Shown: piece after piece, positions 1 to 4,816 of the stretch | Layout of the letters: every line of letters starts with the position of its first letter | Position numbering within the stretch: the first letter of the stretch is position 1 | Position numbers and translations under genes: made by a program | Notes under the pieces: generated by a model | Told to the model about the DNA's origin: nothing | Databases searched by the model: none | Seen by the model: the letters and a program-made list of their open reading frames with translations, nothing else | From: an uncultured Lachnospiraceae bacterium | GTDB taxonomy: Bacteria > Bacillota > Clostridia > Lachnospirales > Lachnospiraceae | Length of the DNA stretch: 6,627 nucleotides | Direction of reading: 5' to 3' | Assembly: GCA_910586605.1 (NCBI GenBank) | Contig: CAJUJR010000113.1 | Coordinates: 1-6,627 of the forward strand

Positions 1-34
1 GAAGATATTTTTTATTTCCTTAAGTCCGGCTACG

Positions 35-102
35 ATTGGCTGTGAATAGTAACGTGCAACTGCAACAATTAGCCTTTTTTAGAATTGGCTGTGAATAGCA
101 AC
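35..102 (+). repeat. Pair of direct 19-nt intergenic repeats
   Basis: Positions 35-53 and 84-102 both read ATTGGCTGTGAATAGyAAC, differing at one base, with start-to-start spacing of 49 nt. A related copy lies at 3247-3264 and an inverted one at 3212-3229, on the other side of the thi operon. Similarity between the 84-102 copy and the 3247 copy seems to continue about 25 nt downstream (CTGTTACCCTGG versus GTTATTACTCTGG). The sequence is non-coding. This is probably a dispersed intergenic repeat; a binding site is an alternative, because two copies lie just upstream of the predicted thi promoter. The repeat is plainly visible; its function is unknown. Confidence 0.65.
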
Positions 103-141
103 AAAAAATGCTGTTACCCTGGGCAACAGGGAAAAAGTAAG

Positions 142-170
142 TTGCCATGTCTGAAAAAGTATGTTAATAT
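142..170 (+). promoter_or_regulatory. Predicted sigma-A promoter of the thi operon
   Basis: A TTGCCA -35 box (142-147, five of six consensus bases) is followed after exactly 17 nt by TAATAT (165-170, four of six). The -10 box is preceded by TGT, giving an extended -10 element. Transcription would start near 176-178, only about 35 nt before the strong hairpin at 212-263 and roughly 210 nt before the thiS start codon. It is the best promoter match I see in the 387 nt ahead of thiS. It is inferred from sequence alone. Confidence 0.55.
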
Positions 171-177
171 TTAGGTT

Positions 178-270
178 GCAGTGTTTGAGTGCGCTGCCGC
201 AGAGTGAAGCAAAAGGCTCACGAAGGGGGATACCACCGCGGGTATCTTCTTTTGTGAGCTTTTATTATGT
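178..270 (+). promoter_or_regulatory. Structured thi leader with terminator-like hairpin (candidate attenuator)
   Basis: Two hairpins can be drawn. The small one pairs GCAGTG (178-183) with CGCTGC (192-197). The large one pairs 212-234 with 241-263 in 23 uninterrupted pairs (several G-U) around the six-base loop ACCGCG (235-240), and is followed by TTTTATTATGTTT. The large hairpin looks like an intrinsic terminator placed between the predicted promoter and thiS, as in an attenuated operon. CCGC at 197-200 could pair with GCGG at 238-241 as part of an alternative fold. No TPP riboswitch signature (CTGAGA, or CTGGATAATGCCAGC-like) is visible. The loop ACCGCG matches the end of a T-box, but the tRNA-binding UGGN is replaced by TACC. 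The ligand or mechanism, if any, is unknown. Confidence 0.55.
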
Positions 271-272
271 TT

Positions 273-323
273 CTAGGGCGTGTTTGAAAATTGCTTTGTT
301 TCCTTACTTTAAACACGCTCTGG
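273..323 (+). repeat. Hairpin-forming inverted repeat in the thiS 5' region
   Basis: Positions 273-288 (containing AGGGCGTGTTTGAAA) pair with 308-323 (containing TTTAAACACGCTCT) in 16 contiguous pairs, three or four of them G-U, around a 19-nt loop. No T-tract follows, so it is not an obvious terminator. It lies 65 nt before the thiS start codon. It could be a degenerate or internally deleted small repeat element, or part of the thi leader structure. The pairing is directly visible; its role is not. Confidence 0.5.
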
Positions 324-368
324 CAATTGCGCTGTAACGTAGTAGTTCACCAGAAAAAAGTTAGGATT

Positions 369-383
369 AAGGAGATGAGGTGG
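369..383 (+). promoter_or_regulatory. Double ribosome binding site of thiS
   Basis: AAGGAG (369-374) lies 13 nt before the ATG at 388, and AGGTG (378-382) lies 5 nt before it. Together they form an extended purine-rich site that supports the chosen thiS start. The ATG inside this stretch at 375 is out of frame with thiS. Confidence 0.6.
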
Positions 384-387
384 CAAG

Positions 388-594
388 ATGGAGATTATGT
401 TAAATGGAGAAAAGGTAACTTGTGAGGAAGGGGTTTCATTGGAAAATTTATTGTTGCAGATGCAGTATGACAAACGACAGGTCGCTACAGAAGTAAACGG
501 TGATATTATTCCCAAGGCTGAATATGGGGAATATATAGTGAAACCAGGGGATGAAATCGAAGTTGTAACATTTATGGGTGGCGGGTGCTGCTAA
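388..594 (+). CDS. thiS: ThiS, thiazole-forming sulfur carrier protein
   Basis: A 68-residue beta-grasp (ubiquitin-like) protein of normal ThiS length. It opens with MEIMLNGEKV and has the conserved VATEVNGDIIPKAEYGEY stretch (about residues 32-49), then KPGDEIEVVTFMGGG. ThiS is adenylated on its C-terminal glycine by ThiF, loaded with sulfur as a thiocarboxylate, and donates that sulfur to ThiG. It is first in the operon, 20 nt ahead of thiG, and has a good ribosome binding site. The odd feature is the C-terminus: the glycines at 64-66 are followed by two cysteines (67-68), whereas the active form must end in Gly-Gly. It would therefore need trimming or a variant mechanism. No thiF follows it. 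Family assignment is strong from sequence character and context. Confidence 0.93.
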   Translation: MEIMLNGEKVTCEEGVSLENLLLQMQYDKRQVATEVNGDIIPKAEYGEYIVKPGDEIEVVTFMGGGCC

Positions 595-614
595 AAAAAT
601 GGAGGAAATGTAAA

Positions 615-1400
615 ATGAGCAATATGAATAAGCAGGAAGATAAGCTGGTGATTGGGGGGCATTCTTTTGATTCCCGATTTATATTAGGTTCTGGGAAATA
701 CTCCTTGGATTTAATCCAGGCGGCAGTAGAACATGCAGGCGCACAGATTATTACGCTTGCGCTCCGCCGTGCAAATCAGGGGGGCATGGCCAATATTTTG
801 GATTATATACCAGAAGGGGTAACACTTCTGCCAAATACGTCAGGTGCACGGAATGCAAAAGAGGCTGTGCGTATTGCAAAGCTGTCACGCGAGGTTGGCT
901 GTGGCAATTTTGTAAAAATTGAAATTATGAGAGACAGCAAATATTTGCTCCCGGATAATAGTGAAACGGTCAAGGCGACAGAAATCCTTGCAAAAGAAGG
1001 ATTCGTTGTCATGCCATATATGTATCCTGATTTAAATGTGGCAAGGGATTTACAGAACGCAGGGGCAGCGGCTGTTATGCCTTTAGCGGCGCCGATTGGC
1101 TCTAACAAAGGTTTGTGCACAAAGGAGTTTATCCAGATTCTGATTGATGAGATTGATTTGCCAATTATTGTAGATGCAGGCATTGGGACGCCTTCACAGG
1201 CATGTGAGGCAATGGAAATGGGGGCTGCCGCGATTATGGCAAATACGGCGATTGCAACGGCGGGCGATATCGTCCAAATGGCTGAGGCATTTAAGCTGGC
1301 AGTAAAAGCAGGCAGGCAGGCTTATTTATCAGGGCTTGGCCGGGTAATGGAAAAAGGAGCAAGCGCGTCCTCGCCATTAACAGGGTTTATATCCCAGTAA
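615..1400 (+). CDS. thiG: ThiG, thiazole synthase
   Basis: A 261-residue TIM-barrel enzyme of usual ThiG length. It builds the thiamine thiazole from deoxyxylulose 5-phosphate, dehydroglycine and ThiS thiocarboxylate. Visible signatures are the N-terminal FILGSGKY (23-29), TLALRR (47-52), NTSGARNA (74-81), FVKIEIMRD (99-107) with Lys101 as the expected Schiff-base lysine, LLPDN (111-115), MPLAAPIGSNKGL (155-167), VDAGIGTPSQA (186-196) and the phosphate-binding MANTAIATAGD (208-218). The start at 615 was chosen because GGAGGA (601-606) sits 8 nt ahead of it. The longer in-frame ATG at 585 overlaps thiS, adds ten non-conserved residues and would place that ribosome binding site inside the coding region. 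thiH follows after 27 nt. Confidence 0.96.
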   Translation: MSNMNKQEDKLVIGGHSFDSRFILGSGKYSLDLIQAAVEHAGAQIITLALRRANQGGMANILDYIPEGVTLLPNTSGARNAKEAVRIAKLSREVGCGNFVKIEIMRDSKYLLPDNSETVKATEILAKEGFVVMPYMYPDLNVARDLQNAGAAAVMPLAAPIGSNKGLCTKEFIQILIDEIDLPIIVDAGIGTPSQACEAMEMGAAAIMANTAIATAGDIVQMAEAFKLAVKAGRQAYLSGLGRVMEKGASASSPLTGFISQ

Positions 1401-1427
1401 AATCAGAGGAAAGGAAAATGGATAGAA

Positions 1428-2612
1428 ATGAATGGTACGATAAAGGAAGATTTTCCAGAAAACCGAATTGACCATATGCAATATCTTCCGGGGATGGAGG
1501 TTTTGGAGTCTGAAATCCAGCAAAAGGTAATAGAACGGATGGAGGCATATGACTATGGCAAATATACAGAAAAAGAAGTGAAAGAAGCGTTAAGGCATGA
1601 GGTTTGTACACCGGAAGATTTTGAAGCGCTTCTGTCCCCGGCAGCGCTGCCGTTTTTAGAAGAAATTGCGCAGAAGGCACAAAGTGAAACCAGGAAACAT
1701 TTTGGCAATTCAATTTATATGTTTACGCCTCTTTACATTGCAAATTATTGTGAAAATTATTGTATTTATTGTGGGTTTAACTGCCACAATAAAATCCGGC
1801 GTGCAAAGCTTGAGGAGAAGCAGATTGAAAAGGAAATGCAGGCAATTGCCAAAACCGGCCTGCAGGAAATATTGATTCTGACTGGGGAAAGCAGGAAGAT
1901 GTCCGATGTAAAATATATTGGCAGGGCATGTGAAATTGCCCGTAAATATTTTAAAGTAATCGGGCTAGAGGTATATCCGATGAATACAGAGGAATATACA
2001 TACCTCCATGAATGTGGCGCGGATTATGTTACGGTATTCCAGGAAACTTATAATTCAGAGAAATATGAAACATTGCACCGCGCAGGGCATAAGCGCATTT
2101 TCCCATACCGCATCAATTCCCAGGAAAGGGCTATCAAAGGAGGGATGCGCGGCGTTGGCTTTGCAGCCCTTTTAGGGTTGGATGATTTTCGTAAGGATGC
2201 GCTTGCTACGGGATATCATGCATATTTACTACAAAGAAAATACCCTCATGCAGAAATTGCTTTTTCCTGTCCAAGGCTCCGCCCGATTATTAATAATGAA
2301 AAAATCAATCCAAAAGACGTCCATGAGGCGCAGCTTGTACAGGTGATTTCTGCATACCGTATTTTTATGCCATTTGCAAGTATAACAATTTCTACTAGGG
2401 AATGTGAACGTGTGCGGAATAATGTTATTAAAATTGCTGCAACAAAGATTTCTGCAGGGGTGTCTGTTGGGATTGGGGAACATATTGAGGAAAATGAAAA
2501 TGTTGGCGACGCCCAGTTTGAGATTTCTGATGGAAGGGATGTTAAGGAAGTTTATCAGGCAATCCAGAAAGAAGGGTTACAGCCTGTGATGAGTGATTAT
2601 ATTTATGTGTAA
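1428..2612 (+). CDS. thiH: ThiH, 2-iminoacetate synthase (radical SAM tyrosine lyase)
   Basis: A 394-residue radical SAM enzyme that cleaves tyrosine into dehydroglycine (2-iminoacetate) and p-cresol, feeding ThiG. The CxxxCxxC iron-sulfur motif is C108-ENY-C112-IY-C115, inside the region IANYCENYCIYCGFNC. Other family features are LTGESR (151-156), GLEVYPMNTEEY (179-190), VTVFQETYN (201-209), CPRLRP (281-286) and the C-terminal IAATKISAGVSVGIG (336-350) and PVMSDYIYV. It is the anaerobic alternative to the glycine oxidase ThiO. The N-terminus is slightly uncertain. The purine-rich site (1405-1415) is about 12 nt from ATG 1428 and better spaced to an out-of-frame ATG at 1418, while an in-frame ATG at 1476 (Met17) is another option. 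The 3' end overlaps the next gene by 8 nt. Confidence 0.95.
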   Translation: MNGTIKEDFPENRIDHMQYLPGMEVLESEIQQKVIERMEAYDYGKYTEKEVKEALRHEVCTPEDFEALLSPAALPFLEEIAQKAQSETRKHFGNSIYMFTPLYIANYCENYCIYCGFNCHNKIRRAKLEEKQIEKEMQAIAKTGLQEILILTGESRKMSDVKYIGRACEIARKYFKVIGLEVYPMNTEEYTYLHECGADYVTVFQETYNSEKYETLHRAGHKRIFPYRINSQERAIKGGMRGVGFAALLGLDDFRKDALATGYHAYLLQRKYPHAEIAFSCPRLRPIINNEKINPKDVHEAQLVQVISAYRIFMPFASITISTRECERVRNNVIKIAATKISAGVSVGIGEHIEENENVGDAQFEISDGRDVKEVYQAIQKEGLQPVMSDYIYV

Positions 2613-3204
2613 ATTAATAGCAGTTACGAATAGGAAGCTTTGCAGGGGGGATTTTCTGGGGCAGATAAAAATACTTGCAGAGGCTGGGGTGGATAGCATT
2701 GTCCTCCGGGAAAAAGAGTTAGGGGAAGAGGAATATGAATCTCTTGCAATTAAGGTTTTGGACATTTGCAGGGAATATAAGACAGAATGCCTTCTTCACC
2801 AGAATATTGGAATAGCAAGGAAATTAGGGCAGGCAGGAATTCACCTGTCCCTTCCTGCTGCGCAAAAAAATAAGGATATTTTAAGGGACTTTAAAGTGGT
2901 GGGGATATCAACGCATTCCCTGGAACAGGTACAGGAAGCGGAGAAATGTAATGCGTCATATGTCTTTTTTGGACATGTGTTCCCAACGGATTGTAAAAAG
3001 GGAGTTCCGCCCCGTGGCCTGCATTTTTTGGAGAAAATATGCCATAATGCATCTGTGCCTGTCTATGCGATTGGCGGGATTACGCCGCAAAATGCAGCGC
3101 AGGCGGTTAAGGCTGGAGCCGCCGGGGTATGTGTCATGTCCTGGGGGATGCAGGAAGACAGAAGCCAGATTCAGTCATTTGTTGCGGCCTGCCATAGGAT
3201 GTGA
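2605..3204 (+). CDS. tenI: TenI-like thiazole tautomerase (ThiE/TenI family)
   Basis: A 199-residue (beta/alpha)8 protein of the ThiE/TenI superfamily. The start is ATG 2605, giving MCKLIAVTNRKLC; it overlaps the thiH stop by 8 nt, which suggests translational coupling. A GTG at 2593 is possible but adds only MIIF. The GHVFPTDCKKGVPPRGL block (123-139) matches what I recall of Bacillus TenI (GHVFETDCKKG-), including His124 at the place of its catalytic histidine. ThiE normally has a G-P-I/V-F/Y-P-T block there. The ThiE Mg/pyrophosphate elements (VNDR-type loop and GQ-D motif) are replaced by LHQN (64-67) and HLSLP (80-84). LREKEL (34-39) and GGIT (157-160) are shared by both subfamilies. The likely role is aromatising the ThiG product; thiamine phosphate synthase remains the alternative. 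Confidence 0.8.
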   Translation: MCKLIAVTNRKLCRGDFLGQIKILAEAGVDSIVLREKELGEEEYESLAIKVLDICREYKTECLLHQNIGIARKLGQAGIHLSLPAAQKNKDILRDFKVVGISTHSLEQVQEAEKCNASYVFFGHVFPTDCKKGVPPRGLHFLEKICHNASVPVYAIGGITPQNAAQAVKAGAAGVCVMSWGMQEDRSQIQSFVAACHRM

Positions 3205-3211
3205 TAAACTA

Positions 3212-3264
3212 TTGTTACTATTTACGGTCGATTTCCAAAAAAGAATGGCCATGAATACTAACAA
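3212..3264 (+). repeat. Inverted repeat pair of the GTGAATAGTAAC family
   Basis: The arms 3212-3229 (containing GTTACTATTTACGGTC) and 3247-3264 (containing GGCCATGAATACTAAC) pair at 16 of 18 positions, two as G-U, around a 17-nt loop. Each arm is a variant of the 19-nt repeat found at 35-53 and 84-102. The hairpin starts 8 nt after the tenI stop, so it could affect 3' end formation or stability of the thi transcript, but no U-tract follows it and it is not a standard terminator. Confidence 0.6.
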
Positions 3265-3282
3265 ACGGTTATTACTCTGGTG

Positions 3283-3423
3283 GTTAAATATTGATGGATT
3301 TCACTATAGAATAAATTTTCAGTTGCAAGGCGGAAGAATGAGTTGTGGCGAGTGCTATAACGATTGATAACAACGCAGCAGATGTAAATTTAGACAAGTA
3401 AAAATGTCGGTATTTAACCGACA
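3283..3423 (+). repeat. Degenerate copy of the hairpin element found at 4632-4794
   Basis: The 87 nt from 3313 to 3399 align with the 86 nt from 4675 to 4760. The left part AAATTTTCAGTTGCAAGG (3313-3330) matches AAATGTTCAGCTACAAAG (4675-4692) at 14 of 18 bases. The right part CAGATGTAAATTTAGACAAG (3379-3398) matches TAGATGGACATTTAGGCAAG at 4740-4759 at 15 of 20. GCTAT in the middle is shared. The copy keeps its own inverted symmetry (3313-3326 against 3378-3391, 11 of 14). GTTAAA at 3283 and TTAAC at 3415 may mark the decayed outer arms. A 6-bp hairpin, TGTCGG/CCGACA, occupies 3405-3423. The outer limits are uncertain. Confidence 0.45.
3353..3361 (+). promoter_or_regulatory. Possible extended -10 promoter for pheA
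   Basis: TGCTATAAC contains an extended -10 TG and five of six bases of TATAAT. No good -35 box lies 16-18 nt upstream. A start near 3368 would give a leader of about 97 nt before pheA, containing the small hairpin at 3405-3423 and another pairing ATGTAA (3429-3434) with TTACAT (3445-3450). The site lies inside the degenerate repeat element. Weak, sequence-only prediction. Confidence 0.25.
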
Positions 3424-3464
3424 GAGTAATGTAAGAACTGAATATTACATAAAGGAGTATGGAT

Positions 3465-4604
3465 ATGGTTATAGATTTGGCAGAAAGCAGGGCGAAGATT
3501 GATGAAATAGATAAGGAAATTGTGCGTCTTTTCCAGGAGAGGATGGGAGTTGCAACAGATGTGGCAGCGTTTAAAAGAAGTACAGGGAAAAAAGTGTTTG
3601 ACCCTAAAAGGGAAGAGGAAAAGATTGCTGCCCTTTGTGCCCTGGCAGAAGATGAGTTTAATAAGACAGGGATTGAAGATTTGTTTCGTCAGATTATGTC
3701 AATCAGCAGGAAATACCAGTATAAGATTCTGGGGCCGGCTGTAAATGAAATCCCTTTCCGTGAGGTGGGGGCATTGGATGTAGATGAGGATACAAGGATT
3801 GTCTGTTTTGGGGAACATGGGGCATTTACAGAACAGGCAATGGAAGAGGTTTTTGGGAAAAATATTACGGCGTTTAATAAAGAATCTTTCCGTGAGGTAA
3901 TGGAAACTGTGGCGGATGGTGAGGCAAAATTTGGGGTACTGCCAATTGAAAATACATCTACTGGTGGGATTACGGATATTTATGATTTATTGGTTGATTA
4001 TGATGTGACAATTGTCGCGGAGCATGTTGTGAAGGTTGAACAGGCTCTGCTGGGGCTTCCAGGCGCAAAATTAGAAGATATAAAAATGGTGTATTCCCAT
4101 CCGCAGGGGCTAATGCAGTGCGCAGGGTTTTTAGAGAGCCATCCAAAAATCTTGACAAAGAGTTATTCAAGTACGGCTGGCGCTGCAAAAAAGGTTGCCA
4201 AAGAGCAGGATATCACACAGGCGGCGATTGCAAGCACGCGTGCCGCGGATGCATTTGGCCTGGAGACCATCCAGCCTTCCATTAATTCTGAAAGCCAAAA
4301 TTATACAAGGTTTATTATTATATCTAACCAGAAAATATTTTTATCAGATGCAAATAAACTGAGCCTTTGTTTTGAGGTAAAGCATCAGGCAGGGGCTTTG
4401 TATAACATGCTGGCTAATTTTTATTATAATGATTTGAATCTGACAAAGATTGAGTCCCGCCCAATTGAAAACCGAAATTGGGAGTACCGTTTTTTTGTAG
4501 ATGTAGAGGGGAATATTAATTCGCCAGGCGTAGGGAATGCACTTGCAAGCTTGAAGGAGATAGCAAGCAAGCTAACTGTGCTGGGGAATATAGCAAAACG
4601 TTAA
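3465..4604 (+). CDS. pheA: PheA, bifunctional chorismate mutase/prephenate dehydratase (P-protein)
   Basis: A 379-residue cytoplasmic enzyme converting chorismate to prephenate and then phenylpyruvate, the committed branch to phenylalanine. Domains in order: an AroQ-type chorismate mutase (about 1-88) with Arg9, Arg26, Lys37, Asp46, Arg49 and Glu50 at the same spacing as the E. coli active-site residues; a prephenate dehydratase domain (about 110-285) with GVLPIENTSTGG (157-168), SHPQGLMQC (211-219) and the TRF motif (281-283); and a C-terminal ACT domain (about 298-372) with GALYNML (310-316) and IESRP (329-333), the usual phenylalanine-sensing elements, so feedback inhibition is expected. 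The start at 3465 was chosen because AGGAG (3453-3457) is 7 nt ahead of it; the in-frame ATG at 3459 is only 1 nt from that site. The gene is bracketed by two related repeat elements. Confidence 0.95.
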   Translation: MVIDLAESRAKIDEIDKEIVRLFQERMGVATDVAAFKRSTGKKVFDPKREEEKIAALCALAEDEFNKTGIEDLFRQIMSISRKYQYKILGPAVNEIPFREVGALDVDEDTRIVCFGEHGAFTEQAMEEVFGKNITAFNKESFREVMETVADGEAKFGVLPIENTSTGGITDIYDLLVDYDVTIVAEHVVKVEQALLGLPGAKLEDIKMVYSHPQGLMQCAGFLESHPKILTKSYSSTAGAAKKVAKEQDITQAAIASTRAADAFGLETIQPSINSESQNYTRFIIISNQKIFLSDANKLSLCFEVKHQAGALYNMLANFYYNDLNLTKIESRPIENRNWEYRFFVDVEGNINSPGVGNALASLKEIASKLTVLGNIAKR

Positions 4605-4631
4605 TATGTGGAAGTTGTTTCTGGATAGTAT

Positions 4632-4794
4632 CTAAGGAACTGTTAAAAAATTACTTGTGACAAGAACGCCGTATAAATGTTCAGCTACAAAGAAGAAAAT
4701 CGCAGGCATAGTGGGCTATGTCAAGATTTTCTGATGTCGTAGATGGACATTTAGGCAAGTGATTGTCATGAGTAATTTATTAACAGTTCCTAAG
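4632..4794 (+). repeat. MITE-like 163-bp hairpin element between pheA and the rRNA methylase gene
   Basis: Almost the whole pheA-rlmD gap folds on itself. CTAAGGAACTGTTAA (4632-4646) pairs with 4780-4794 with one mismatch; 4648-4663 pairs with 4763-4778 without a break; AAATGTTCA (4675-4683) with 4744-4752; CTAC (4685-4688) with 4739-4742; AGAAAATC (4694-4701) with GATTTTCT (4725-4732); and CATAG/CTATG (4707-4711, 4716-4720) closes on TGGG. The trinucleotide TAA directly abuts GGAACTG (4633-4635) and CAGTTCC (4791-4793), compatible with a 3-bp target duplication of a 155-bp element. It has no coding capacity. It could be a non-autonomous mobile element or a structured RNA element. The structure is certain; mobility is inferred. 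Confidence 0.75.
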
Positions 4795-4816
4795 TATAAG
4801 GTTAGGATAGGAAAAT

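Noticed and set aside
35..102. CRISPR-like repeats
   Set aside because: There are only two direct copies of 19 nt, no third unit at the same spacing and no cas genes.
227..240. T-box-like ACCGCG ahead of thiS
   Set aside because: The last six bases match the T-box end, but the tRNA-pairing UGGN is TACC, the leader from the predicted start is too short for Stem I with a specifier loop, and a thiazole operon is an unlikely aminoacyl-tRNA target.
1..387. TPP riboswitch expected upstream of thiS
   Set aside because: None of the conserved TPP blocks (CTGAGA, or the GATAATGCCAGC-type segment) is present on the + strand in this stretch.
585..614. Longer thiG start at 585
   Set aside because: It overlaps the end of thiS, adds ten residues (MLLKKWRKCK) outside the family's conserved start, and would put the clear GGAGGA site inside the gene.
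803..1183. Minus-strand open frame antisense to thiG
   Set aside because: It lies wholly opposite a strongly conserved gene, has no ribosome binding site context and no family character; the same applies to the other minus-strand frames over thiH, pheA and rlmD.
3212..3264. Terminator for the thi operon
   Set aside because: The hairpin has two internal mismatches, a 17-nt loop and no U-tract, and is better explained as a pair of copies of a repeat also seen upstream of thiS.
2951..3367. 138-codon + strand frame overlapping tenI
   Set aside because: It is a shadow of tenI in another frame, with Arg/Met/Cys-rich composition, and runs on into the intergenic repeat region.
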